Source: Streptomyces mayonensis
Lineage (GTDB): Bacteria; Actinomycetota; Actinomycetes; Streptomycetales; Streptomycetaceae
DNA length: 41,854 bases
Direction: 5' to 3'
NCBI RefSeq assembly: GCF_018982965.1
Contig: NZ_JACBYP010000076.1
Span: 1 to 41,854 of the forward strand
The position numbers and the translations under genes are program-made. Shown here one piece after another: positions 23,947 through 31,433 of the stretch (within the stretch, counting starts at the first letter, position 1; the number at the start of each line of letters is the position of its first letter). The notes beneath the pieces were generated by a model. The model was not told the DNA's origin. It did no database searches and saw only the letters and a program-made list of their open reading frames with translations.

Positions 23947-24102
23947 CCTGGCATCGATCCGTCGCGTCGGGGGGCAGGCGGGTCGCCCGGGGCTTCATCT
24001 GTAGGGTGAACGACCCTGGAACGCCCGTTCGGCGGTCTCGGGGGAGCCGCTGAACGGGCGCCGCAACCCGATGTTCCATTGATTTCATGGGGGTCAAGGA
24101 CT

Positions 24103-24315
24103 ATGAGCGACGCCACGAACAGCAACGAAGACGCGAAGAGCGGCTCCGGCACCGTCACCACGCAGGACAGCCACATGCCGGCCCCGCCGAAGGACGGCAC
24201 GGCCACGACCCAGGACAGCCACATGCCGGCCCCGCCGAGCGAGGACGGAATCACCACGCTGGACAGCCACATGCCGGCCCCGCCCGCCCTGGACCGGGAC
24301 GGCGACGGCAAGTAG
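24103..24315 (+). CDS. afsS: AfsS, small activator with three QDSHMPAPP repeats
   Basis: A 70-aa hydrophilic protein directly downstream of afsR. It contains three near-identical units of T-T-Q/L-D-S-H-M-P-A-P-P at about 18-29, 33-44 and 49-60, followed by an acidic tail. AfsS of S. coelicolor is a protein of about 63 aa with the same kind of repeats; it links AfsR to the pathway activator genes of antibiotic clusters by a mechanism still unclear. Although sometimes called sigma-factor-like, no sigma region is seen here. ATG 24103 was chosen over an in-frame ATG at 24079 because the latter adds a non-family MISWGSRT peptide; GGGGG lies 9 nt before it. Transcription should depend on the operator at 23914-23946. 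Confidence 0.93.
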   Translation: MSDATNSNEDAKSGSGTVTTQDSHMPAPPKDGTATTQDSHMPAPPSEDGITTLDSHMPAPPALDRDGDGK

Positions 24316-24333
24316 ACCTTCTCCACACGGGGA

Positions 24334-24371
24334 TCGGCCGCGGCGGCGCGGAGGGGAGCCGCCGCGGCCGA
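24334..24371 (+). terminator. Hairpin terminator after afsS
   Basis: A 14-bp perfect stem (24334-24347 with 24358-24371) and 10-nt loop lie 19 nt after the afsS stop codon. Confidence 0.85.
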
Positions 24372-24421
24372 CTTGTGTCCCCCAGGACATCCACCGGGCC
24401 CTCTCCGGTGGGTGAGGGGGA

Positions 24422-24499
24422 GATTGGACAATCCGTCCCACCTCCACCCGCCAAAACCCCTGGTGAATCCATCACTCACGCGGGACAAAGTGTCCAATC
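24422..24499. promoter_or_regulatory. Imperfect long inverted repeat built from two GGAC-N5-GTCC dyads
   Basis: The arms 24422-24439 and 24482-24499 are inverted copies identical at 14 of 18 positions, mismatched only in the central four bases (GATTGGACA-N4-GTCCC). Each arm is itself a GGAC-N5-GTCC dyad (24426-24438 and 24483-24495). The 42-nt spacer is AT-richer than its surroundings. It lies between the convergent 3' ends of afsS and the nucleotidyltransferase operon, so a promoter role is not obvious. Confidence 0.55.
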
Positions 24500-24522
24500 C
24501 CGGCCTCGTCGTTCACCGTTGG

Positions 24523-25164
24523 TCACAGGCTCGCGAGCCAGGGGTGGCCCGGGTGTGTGCGGGTGAGGAGCTCGGTCAGGGTTCCGCGTTGGGGCGAGGT
24601 CAGGTGCGGGACGGTCGAGTCGAAGTCTGCCTGGTCCTTTGGGCGGACGTGCTTGGCCTTGAACAGCAGGACCAGTTCGGGGGCCAGATACGGGATGCCG
24701 TCCCGGGTGTGGTGGACGATGTCGCCGTAGGGCAGCCGGATGCTGTCGTCGCGTCGGCAGATCCAGGTGTCGCCGTCGTGTGGTTCGCGGAACACGTCGA
24801 GCAGGTAGTTTCCGGTGGCCGGATCGCGGAGCCATGTCTGATGTACGGCGGCCAGCGCCTCCGGTGCGGCGTCCTCCCAGATCCGGCCGCCGCCTGCCGC
24901 GTCGAAGACGTATCCGGGGAAGCGGTGACGGACCTCGGGGAAGCTCGCGGCCGGAATCGCGATCTCGATGTCCCCGTGAGCGCGTGTCTGCCTGCCGCGG
25001 AACAGGTCCAGTGCCCAGCCCGCGGCCACACACCAGGGCGTGCTGATCCCGGCCAGCCGCTGCGCGACCTCACTCGGGGTCCAGCAGGACGACCACCTGG
25101 CGGGGAGGGCTTCGATCTCGTCGGGTGACAGCTCGGTGCCGCCGCCGGGCGGTTGCTCGCTCAC
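24523..25164 (-). CDS. Nucleotidyltransferase-fold protein, ANT(2'')/LinB-like
   Basis: A 213-aa protein whose centre matches the aminoglycoside/lincosamide nucleotidyltransferase-like fold: WCVAAGWALDLFRGRQTRAH followed by GDIEIAI (about residues 43-69). In this fold the small residues before the helix and the D-x-D/E pair (here Asp-Ile-Glu) hold the nucleotide and metal. A later YLAPELVLLFKAKH segment and KDQADF match related proteins. The substrate is unknown, and resistance function should not be assumed. The GTG start overlaps the stop of the upstream gene by 4 nt (GTGA), so the two are translationally coupled. It is convergent with afsS. Confidence 0.7.
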   Translation of the reverse strand: MSEQPPGGGTELSPDEIEALPARWSSCWTPSEVAQRLAGISTPWCVAAGWALDLFRGRQTRAHGDIEIAIPAASFPEVRHRFPGYVFDAAGGGRIWEDAAPEALAAVHQTWLRDPATGNYLLDVFREPHDGDTWICRRDDSIRLPYGDIVHHTRDGIPYLAPELVLLFKAKHVRPKDQADFDSTVPHLTSPQRGTLTELLTRTHPGHPWLASL

Positions 25165-25784
25165 CGCGGGAACCCGTCAGCGGAGTCGAAGGTTCCTGAC
25201 CGCGGCCGGTGCAGGGCCAGCCGGGTCAGTTCGGCTGCCCGGCGGTGGTCCTTCGGGCGGCCCAGGGCGCGGCGCATGCGGATGAGGTCGTCGAGGGCGG
25301 CGTAGCGGATGGTGAAGCCCGCCGGGTCGCGCGTGGTGTCGGCCCGGGGCAGGCAGGGGGCGACGTTCATGGCGCCCCAGGGGAGGGCGGGGGTGCAGAG
25401 GTCGCCGACGGCACCGGTCACCCGGTAGGGCACCTGCGCGCGGGTCAGGTCGGGCGGCGCTGGGCAGCCGACGCGGGTGAGGGCCGCGTGCAGGGCCTGT
25501 GCTTCCGCGGGGGTGCCGTCCCAGAGCAGGTCGAGGTCTCCCGTCAGCTCGGTCGAGCCGTGCATGATGCCGGCGACCTGGCCGATGACCACGGCGCGCG
25601 AACGGGCTTCGTCGAGCGCCCGGAGGAAGGGGAAGGGGTCGAAGCCGAGCGCCCCGTCGGTGGCGAAGGTGCCGTGGAGGGCGTCGGCCTCCTCCGGAGG
25701 GCGGCCGGTGGGAGCGCGTCCCCGGGTGGCTTCTTCCGTGCGGGTGATCGCCTGCCTCAGGCGCAGGGCGGCTGTCGGGTCCAT
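25161..25784 (-). CDS. Second nucleotidyltransferase-fold protein, coupled to the first
   Basis: A 207-aa protein with a minimal nucleotidyltransferase core: VIGQVAGIMHGSTELTGDLD at about 67-86, where GS and D-x-D (Asp-Leu-Asp) are the expected nucleotide and metal ligands. C-terminally, YAALDDLIRMRRALGRPKDH resembles the helix after the core in toxin-type and MNT-type enzymes. The N-terminal 45 residues are Arg/Ala-rich. It is the first gene of a two-gene operon whose stop overlaps the next start by 4 nt. The ribosome site before ATG 25784 is weak. Whether the pair modifies a metabolite, tRNA or protein cannot be told. The fold call is moderately sure; the function is unknown. Confidence 0.6.
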   Translation of the reverse strand: MDPTAALRLRQAITRTEEATRGRAPTGRPPEEADALHGTFATDGALGFDPFPFLRALDEARSRAVVIGQVAGIMHGSTELTGDLDLLWDGTPAEAQALHAALTRVGCPAPPDLTRAQVPYRVTGAVGDLCTPALPWGAMNVAPCLPRADTTRDPAGFTIRYAALDDLIRMRRALGRPKDHRRAAELTRLALHRPRSGTFDSADGFPR

Positions 25785-25824
25785 GCTGCGTCCCGTCCCC
25801 TTCCGTCAGCGGTCGTTCGGCCGG

Positions 25825-26376
25825 CTACGGGACGGGGAGTGGTTCCGGGTCGTCCAGTTCGCAGTGGTCGGGGGTGGGCGTGGTGTCGAGGGGGATGCGG
25901 AGCTTCTTCGTGCCGCCGGGTGGGACCGTGGTTTCCTCGCGGTTGTCCGCGGTCGTCGTGCCGGCCGTGTCCTTGAAGAGGACCGTGACCGGGAACGTGT
26001 ACTCGCGTGCGTTCGGGTTGGTGATCTCGACGGTGGCGTACGGGGCGGACTTCGTTGCGCAGGTGAGGAGTTCCACGGTGGCCGGCTGCGGGGTGGCGGT
26101 GGAGTCGCTGCCGCCGCCGCCCGTGTCATCGTCGTCGTAGGAGTCGTCGTCGTAGTCGTGGCGGCCGGTGCCGTAGTAGTCGTCGTCGTCCTTGTACGCG
26201 TCGCCGCCGCCCGACGTGGACGACGAACTGTCGTGGTCCTGGCTGGAACTGCTGCAGCCGCCGCCCCCGTCGCCGCCGTGGCCGTGGCCGTGACGGCTGG
26301 TGGAGAAGCCGGTCAGGCTGAGAACCACCAGTGTCGAGATCGCCGTGAGTCTGAGTGCTCGCCCCCGTGTTGTCAT
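25825..26376 (-). CDS. Small secreted protein with His- and Asp-rich low-complexity region
   Basis: A 183-aa protein starting with a signal sequence (TTRGRALRLTAISTLVVLSLTGFS). A low-complexity region (about 28-85) has HGHGHGG, Ser runs and two Asp/Tyr-rich stretches (YKDDDD, YDDDSYDDDD). A compact C-terminal part (about 90-180) of beta character contains PYATVEITNPNAREYTFPVT, like a secreted immunoglobulin-type domain. The acidic and His runs could bind divalent metals (inference). ATG 26376 has TAATGT 7 nt upstream, suggesting a leaderless transcript; the in-frame GTG at 26385 would overlap that box. It lies 56 nt downstream of afsK on the same strand. Confidence 0.75.
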   Translation of the reverse strand: MTTRGRALRLTAISTLVVLSLTGFSTSRHGHGHGGDGGGGCSSSSQDHDSSSSTSGGGDAYKDDDDYYGTGRHDYDDDSYDDDDTGGGGSDSTATPQPATVELLTCATKSAPYATVEITNPNAREYTFPVTVLFKDTAGTTTADNREETTVPPGGTKKLRIPLDTTPTPDHCELDDPEPLPVP

Positions 26377-26383
26377 GGTGATC

Positions 26384-26389
26384 ACATTA
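26384..26389 (-). promoter_or_regulatory. Putative -10 box for the secreted-protein gene
   Basis: On the minus strand TAATGT lies 7 nt before ATG 26376, with no Shine-Dalgarno. It would give the gene its own leaderless transcript besides any read-through from afsK. Confidence 0.4.
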
Positions 26390-26432
26390 GCCCGCGGGTG
26401 TCACGGACACGTCACCAGGTGGACACGGGGCC

Positions 26433-28826
26433 TCACGCCGTACGGGCCGTTCCCGTGCCCTTCTCCGCGTCCAGCGCGTACACGCAGCGGTCCTTGCTGC
26501 ACGCGTAGACGATGCCGTCCCTCACGACCGGGGAGCCGGTGATCTCTCCGCCGGTGGCCAGCTTCCAGCGCAGGCGGCCGTCGTCGGACTTGAGGGTGTA
26601 GAGCAGGTGGTCCGTCGAGCCGAAGTGGATGCGGCCCTCGGCGACCGTCGGCGCGCCCACGATGTCGCCGCCCGCCTGGAAGCGCCACTTGGGAGTGCCG
26701 GTCACCGCGTCCAGCGTGTAGAGGCCCTTGCCGCTGCCCACGTGGACGTGGCCGGCGGCGACCAGGACCGGGTCGGTCGAGGAGCGGGCCTCGGTCGCGA
26801 TGCGCCAGCGGTCGCGGCCGTCGGTCGCGTCGAGGGCGTAGACGGTGCCGAGGTAGTCGGCCAGGTAGACCCCGCCGCCGGTCACGGCCGGGCCCGGCAC
26901 GAAGGTGGGCGGGGCCAGGAAGACCGCCGGGGCCTCGAAGTGCCAGCGGACGTGGCCCGAGGCGACCTCCAGGGCGAGGACGCGGGTGCCCGCCGCGACG
27001 TACACGTAGCCGTCGGGGGCCCGGGTCAGGCGGACCGGGACCCCGCCGCAGGAGGCGGCGTCGCCGATCGGGTACGACCACCTCTCGTCGCCCGTGCGGG
27101 CGTCCAGGGCGCGGAGCCTGGCGTCCTGCCAGACGTACGCCGTGCCGTCGTGGAGCGCGGCGCCCGCCTCGGCGGACTCGAAGTCGGTCTGCGCGCCGGT
27201 GAGTTCCCACAGCTTCTGCCCGCTGGACGCCTCCCAGGCCTGGACGCCGCCGCCGCGGGTGGCGGTGAGGACCGTGCCGCGGTCGGCCTGGAGGGAGTAC
27301 ACCCAGGCGTCCGTCTGGACCCGCCACAGGTCGGCGCCCTCGCGGGCGTTCAGCGCGAAGAGGGTGGGGCCGTCGGAGGCGTGGACCCGGCCGTCCGCGA
27401 CCGCCATCGACCAGGCGACGTCCCGGGTCTTGAAGCGCCGGCGCCCGGTGGCCACGTCCAGGGCGTGCACCTCGAAGGAGGTGACGTAGACGAGGTCCTC
27501 GGCGACCCGGGGCGTGCCCCACACGTCGTTGGACATGCGGAACCGCCAGGGCCGCCAGCCCGCCGGGGACGCCTCGGGAGGCACGGGCGGCGCGGCCGGT
27601 ACGGCGGGGTCGGCGCCGTTGACGCCGGGGCGCGGCCGGGCCCAGGACGCGGAGAGCGCGGTCTCCGGCCGGGGCGCGGCGACGGCGGACGCGCGTACGT
27701 CGGCGACGCGCGGGCCGGGCCCGATCGGCACCGCGGCGCCGGCCAGCCGCACCGGCCCGGCGTCGGGGGCGCCGACGGGCGCGGGAATCGCCGGCCCGCG
27801 CGCGGGCGGCGCCGGCACGGCGGGGTCGTGCGGGGGCGGGGGCGGCGCCGGCGGCGATGCCGGTACGGGGGGACGGGCACCGCCCGGGCCCGGACCGCGG
27901 CTGCCGGACGCGGCCGGCTTCGGGGCGGGGCGGCCGTTGCGGCGGCCCTCGATCAGGCTCACCGCCCGCTCGGGCAGCCACGCCGACGCCGTACCGCTGT
28001 CGTCGGAGCCGGAGCCGAAGAGGTGCGGGGCGAGCTGGGACTGGAGGTCGGCCGGGTTGGGGCGGCCGGTGGCCTCCATCTGCATACAGGCCTCGATGAG
28101 CGGACGCAGCTCGTCCGGGAGGCCTTCCAGGTCGGGGCCCTCGCGCAGCAGCATGAAGACCGTCTCGACCGGGTTGGCGCCGTGGAAGGGCGGGTGCCCC
28201 GTGGCGGCGAAGACCAGCATGGAGCCGAGCGAGAACACGTCGCTGGCGCCGGTGACGCTGCGGGAGTCCTTCGCCTGCTCCGGCGACATGTAGGCGGGGG
28301 TGCCGACCGCGACGTTCGTCATGGTCAGACGGGTGTTCGAAACCCCGGACGCGATACCGAAGTCGATCACTCGGGGCCCGTCCTCCACCACGAGGACGTT
28401 GGAGGGTTTCAGGTCGCGGTGGACCAGACCCGCCCCGTGGATCGACTGGAGCGCCTCCGCGACGCCCGCCGCCAGCCAGCGCACCGCCTGGGCCGGGAGC
28501 GGCCCGCACTCGTTCACTATCTCCTCGAGGGAGGGTGCGGGTACGTACGCCGTGGCCAGCCACGGCACCGCGGCACGCGGGTCGGCGTCGACCACCGCCG
28601 CCGTGTAGAAGCCCGAGACCGCTCGGGCCGCCTCCACCTCCCGCGTGAAGCGGACGCGGAAGAGCTGGTCCTCCGCGAGTTCCGTGCGCACCGTCTTGAT
28701 CGCCACGCGCCGCCCGGACGCCGAGCGCGCGAGATAGACCAGCCCCATGCCGCCGGCGCCGAGCCGCCCCAGCACCTCGAACGGCCCGATCCGCCGCGGA
28801 TCGTGCTGTGTCAGCTGATCCACCAC
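26433..28826 (-). CDS. afsK: AfsK, membrane-associated Ser/Thr kinase with PQQ-repeat propeller
   Basis: A 797-aa protein close in length to the roughly 799-aa S. coelicolor AfsK. The Hanks kinase domain (about 14-275) has the glycine loop LGAGGMGLVY, Lys44 (VAIK), catalytic HRDLKPSN (Asp138) and DFG (155-157). The activation loop includes Thr168 (NTRLTMTNVAVGTP), which matches the known autophosphorylation site. A Pro/Ala-rich linker (about 285-450) leads to PQQ-type beta-propeller repeats (about 450-790) of the form VYALDAxxGxxxWR. AfsK phosphorylates AfsR and also affects polar growth through DivIVA. GTG 28826 (first of a GTG-GTG pair) has GGGAGG 10 nt upstream and gives the MVDQLTQHDPRR N-terminus expected for AfsK. 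Confidence 0.95.
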   Translation of the reverse strand: MVDQLTQHDPRRIGPFEVLGRLGAGGMGLVYLARSASGRRVAIKTVRTELAEDQLFRVRFTREVEAARAVSGFYTAAVVDADPRAAVPWLATAYVPAPSLEEIVNECGPLPAQAVRWLAAGVAEALQSIHGAGLVHRDLKPSNVLVVEDGPRVIDFGIASGVSNTRLTMTNVAVGTPAYMSPEQAKDSRSVTGASDVFSLGSMLVFAATGHPPFHGANPVETVFMLLREGPDLEGLPDELRPLIEACMQMEATGRPNPADLQSQLAPHLFGSGSDDSGTASAWLPERAVSLIEGRRNGRPAPKPAASGSRGPGPGGARPPVPASPPAPPPPPHDPAVPAPPARGPAIPAPVGAPDAGPVRLAGAAVPIGPGPRVADVRASAVAAPRPETALSASWARPRPGVNGADPAVPAAPPVPPEASPAGWRPWRFRMSNDVWGTPRVAEDLVYVTSFEVHALDVATGRRRFKTRDVAWSMAVADGRVHASDGPTLFALNAREGADLWRVQTDAWVYSLQADRGTVLTATRGGGVQAWEASSGQKLWELTGAQTDFESAEAGAALHDGTAYVWQDARLRALDARTGDERWSYPIGDAASCGGVPVRLTRAPDGYVYVAAGTRVLALEVASGHVRWHFEAPAVFLAPPTFVPGPAVTGGGVYLADYLGTVYALDATDGRDRWRIATEARSSTDPVLVAAGHVHVGSGKGLYTLDAVTGTPKWRFQAGGDIVGAPTVAEGRIHFGSTDHLLYTLKSDDGRLRWKLATGGEITGSPVVRDGIVYACSKDRCVYALDAEKGTGTARTA

Positions 28827-29017
28827 TTGCCTGCCACCTCCCCGTACGGGCCGCGCCACCCACTTATGCACGCGACCGAAGTGCAGCGTCTCACCACCGC
28901 CCCTGTGTGGCGCCACGCACCCCGATTCTTCCTGCCCGAGGCGCTGGTGGCGAACCTCGGGACAATCAGGGTGTCTCGTCCCATCCCGGGCGCCTGGTGC
29001 CGTCCGGGCGTCTCCGG

Positions 29018-29998
29018 TCAGCGCTGGAGCAGCGCGAACGACGCTCCCTGGCCGTCCGAGACCACGGCCGCCCGCCCGTACGACGTCTCGAAGGGCGGGA
29101 CCCGCACCCTGCCGCCGAGCCGGGCCACCGCGCCGAGGGCGGCCTCCACGTCCCGGACCAGGAAGTGGACGAGGAAGTGCGGCGGCATCTCGGCCGGGAA
29201 GACGTCCGAGACCGGGGCGCGGCCGACGTCGGGGTCGGCGTCCGGGCCGAAGAGGGCGTCGTGGAAGAGGTCGCCGTAGAAGGCGTTGGCGGCCTCGGTG
29301 TCGCGGGTGTACAGCTCGGCCCAGGCGAAGGTGCCCGGCTCGTGCCGGCGCCCGAAACCGGGGCGGCTGCCGGGCTGCCAGAGCGCGAAGACGGCGCCCT
29401 CGGGGTCGGCGGCGAGGGCGCTGGTCCCCAGCTCACCGACCGGGTGGGGCGGGGTGAGGACCTGGCCGCCGCCCGCCCGGATCCGCTCGGCGAGGGCGCG
29501 GGCGTCCGGAGTGTGGAAGTACACGGACCACACGGTGGGCATGCGGCCGTCCGTCTTGCGGACCAGGGCGGCGACGGGCTCGCCGTCGAGGTACGCGCGC
29601 AGGGGGCCGGCGGGCTCGCCCGGGGTCCCGGCTCCCGTTCCCGTCCCCGTTCCCGCTCCGGGCAGTTCTCCCGTTCCCGTTCCGGGCGGCTTTCCCGTTT
29701 CGCCGGGTCCGCCCGCCGTGCCCTCGCCGGCCGCCTCCTCGAAGGTCCAGCCGAACAGCTCGCCGTAGAAGCGGCGGCCCGCCTCGACGTCGGAGAGCTG
29801 CGCCTCCACCCAGCAGGGGGTGCCTTCCCGGTAGGCCGGGGGTGCGGGCGGGCTCTCGGGCAGGCCCCCGGAGGGACCTCCGGCCGGGCCTCCGGGGGGA
29901 CCTCCGGATGGGGGTTCGGGCGGGCTCTCGGACGTACGTCCGGGCGTTGCGTTTCCGGTTTCCCCGGTCTCCCCGTTTGCTGCCCCGTTTTCAGCCAT
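29018..29998 (-). CDS. Two-domain VOC (glyoxalase/bleomycin-resistance fold) protein
   Basis: A 326-aa protein with a Pro/Gly-rich head (about 1-55) and two tandem VOC domains. The first opens TPCWVEAQLSDVEAGRRFYG, and the second FAWAELYTRDTEAANAFYGD. Both have the paired beta-alpha-beta-beta-beta pattern ending in FALW or FALLQ. A Gly/Thr/Pro low-complexity insertion of about 40 residues splits the first domain and is encoded by hexamer-like DNA. Related actinobacterial proteins bind or convert small molecules, but none of the residues defines a substrate. ATG 29998 has TACTTT 6 nt upstream and no ribosome site. It diverges from the TetR gene, which may control it. Confidence 0.85.
   Translation of the reverse strand: MAENGAANGETGETGNATPGRTSESPPEPPSGGPPGGPAGGPSGGLPESPPAPPAYREGTPCWVEAQLSDVEAGRRFYGELFGWTFEEAAGEGTAGGPGETGKPPGTGTGELPGAGTGTGTGAGTPGEPAGPLRAYLDGEPVAALVRKTDGRMPTVWSVYFHTPDARALAERIRAGGGQVLTPPHPVGELGTSALAADPEGAVFALWQPGSRPGFGRRHEPGTFAWAELYTRDTEAANAFYGDLFHDALFGPDADPDVGRAPVSDVFPAEMPPHFLVHFLVRDVEAALGAVARLGGRVRVPPFETSYGRAAVVSDGQGASFALLQR
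29625..29700 (-). repeat. In-frame CCCGTT/CCGGGA hexamer-like tract
   Basis: Hexamer-phased variants of TCCCGT and CCCGTT fill this stretch and encode the Gly/Thr/Pro insertion in the first VOC domain. Confidence 0.6.
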
Positions 29999-30004
29999 GC
30001 CGTC

Positions 30005-30010
30005 AAAGTA
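30005..30010 (-). promoter_or_regulatory. Putative -10 box for the VOC gene
   Basis: On the minus strand TACTTT lies 6 nt before ATG 29998, with no Shine-Dalgarno. A leaderless transcript is likely. Confidence 0.45.
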
Positions 30011-30108
30011 ACCGCCCGACCCGTACCGCGCAGACCAGGCACACCAGCCTCCTTCCGCGCCCGCACCCCATTTGCAGTCGGCCGAATCGCGCTCGGACCC
30101 CCCGTCGG

Positions 30109-30114
30109 TAAGCT
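30109..30114 (+). promoter_or_regulatory. Putative -10 box for the TetR gene
   Basis: TAAGCT lies 7 nt before ATG 30122, with no Shine-Dalgarno. Together with the divergent VOC box at 30005-30010 it defines a 100-bp bidirectional promoter region. Confidence 0.45.
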
Positions 30115-30121
30115 GACCGGC

Positions 30122-30769
30122 ATGACAGGACAAGTGCGTACCGTCGATGGCCGCGTGGCCGGTCGACGTGGGCAGGCGACCCGGGAGAAACTGCTCGACT
30201 GCCTCAGCGACATGCTCAATTCCTCCCCCTATCGCGATGTCAAAGTCATCGATGTCGCCCGCCGGGCCGGTACCTCGCCCGCGACCTTCTACCAGTACTT
30301 TCCGGACGTCGAGGGTGCCGTCCTGGAGATCGCCGAGCGCACGGCCGCCGAGAGTTCCTCGCTGGCCGGGCTGGCGGCGGGCCGCTCGTGGGTCGGCAAG
30401 GCCGGCTGGCAGACGGCACAGGAACTCGTCGACGGTTTCCTGGAGTTCTGGAGGAAGAACGACGCGATTCTCCGCGTCGTCGATCTCGGTGCGGCGGAAG
30501 GGGATAAACGGTTCTTCAAGATCCGTATGAAGATCCTCAACTCGGTGAACTCCGCCCTCTCGGACTCCGTGGCCGAGCTTCAGGCCAAGGGCCGGGTCGA
30601 CAAGGACGTGAACCCCGCGGCGATCGCCGGGTCCCTGGTCGTCATGCTCGCGGCCGCCGCCTCGCACCAGAAGGGCTTCACCTCCTGGGGCGTCAAGCAG
30701 GCCGAACTCAAGCCCAGTCTGGCTCTGTTGACGTACCTGGGTGTCACGGGCAAGAAGCCCACCAAGTAG
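30122..30769 (+). CDS. TetR-family transcriptional regulator
   Basis: A 215-aa protein with the TetR N-terminal DNA-binding domain at about 20-66 (TREKLLDCLSDMLNSSPYRD, VIDVARRAGTSPATFYQYF). An all-helical ligand/dimer domain follows, ending KPSLALLTYLGVTGKKPTK. Length is normal for the family. Several M/V codons further upstream are in frame, but ATG 30122 is the first one next to the domain and has a -10-like hexamer 7 nt before it. Divergence from the VOC gene suggests that gene and itself as targets (inference). No ligand can be inferred. Confidence 0.93.
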   Translation: MTGQVRTVDGRVAGRRGQATREKLLDCLSDMLNSSPYRDVKVIDVARRAGTSPATFYQYFPDVEGAVLEIAERTAAESSSLAGLAAGRSWVGKAGWQTAQELVDGFLEFWRKNDAILRVVDLGAAEGDKRFFKIRMKILNSVNSALSDSVAELQAKGRVDKDVNPAAIAGSLVVMLAAAASHQKGFTSWGVKQAELKPSLALLTYLGVTGKKPTK

Positions 30770-31007
30770 CACGCCCACCCGGCAGCACCGGTCGGCGCCC
30801 GACGCGGCCGCCTGTCATCTCCGCCGCGCGCCCGCTCGAACCCGGCGCCCGTGCCCTGCGCCCGTGTACTGCCCGGCCGTACCGGCCTCCGGCCCGTGGA
30901 CCGGCGCCTCGAAGTCCGGCCCATTGGTGTCCGCAGACGGGAACAGCCGTACACCCGGCCTACGTTGAACCCATCACGTACGTCCGCAACCGCTGGAGGA
31001 GACCGCA

Positions 31008-31433
31008 GTGCCCCTGACCCGCGAAGAGCGTGAGACGTTCCTGGCCGAGCCGCACATCGCCGCGCTCGCGGTGGCCGCGGAGGCGGGCCGCGCCCCGCTG
31101 ACCGTGCCGATCTGGTACCAGTACGCACCCGGCGGCGACCCGTGGATCCTGACCGGTCTCGACAGCCGCAAGAGCCGGCTGATCCAGAAGGAGGGCAGGT
31201 TCTCGCTGATGGTCGACAGGCTGGAGCCCACCATCCGGTACGTGTCGGTCGAGGGACCGGTCGTCGAGACGGTCGACGCCACCGAGGAGCACCTGCGGGA
31301 GATGGCCGCCCGCTACCTCCCCGCCGAGAAGGTGGACGGATACGTCGACTTCTCCCTGGCCAACCACGGCGCGGGCGTCGTCCTGCGTATGCGGCCCGAG
31401 CGCTGGGTCTCCTCCGACCTCGGCGGGTTGTGA
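31008..31433 (+). CDS. PNPOx-like split-barrel (FMN/F420) protein
   Basis: The 141-aa protein has the pyridoxamine-phosphate-oxidase-like split barrel: LTREERETFLAEPHIAALAV, then PLTVPIWYQYAP and the SRKSRLIQKEGRFSLMVD phosphate-binding region. Small proteins of this type in actinomycetes bind FMN, F420 or heme; which one is not clear here. GTG 31008 has GGAGGA 7-8 nt upstream. Its stop codon overlaps the start of the next gene by 4 nt (GTGA), so the two are translationally coupled and may act together. The 238-bp gap before it shows no other feature. Confidence 0.88.
   Translation: MPLTREERETFLAEPHIAALAVAAEAGRAPLTVPIWYQYAPGGDPWILTGLDSRKSRLIQKEGRFSLMVDRLEPTIRYVSVEGPVVETVDATEEHLREMAARYLPAEKVDGYVDFSLANHGAGVVLRMRPERWVSSDLGGL

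Noticed and set aside
24103..24315. AfsS as a sigma factor or as a ribosomal-peptide precursor
   Set aside because: No sigma region 2 or 4 is present. The repeats are those of the AfsS family and no peptide-maturation enzymes are adjacent.
24523..25164. Aminoglycoside resistance gene
   Set aside because: Only the fold and a D-x-E pair are seen. Nothing shows aminoglycoside recognition, so naming it a resistance gene would overreach.
28808..30121. Long in-frame extension upstream of the TetR gene
   Set aside because: The extension runs antisense through the VOC gene, has no ribosome site, and the TetR domain begins right after ATG 30122, which has its own -10-like box.
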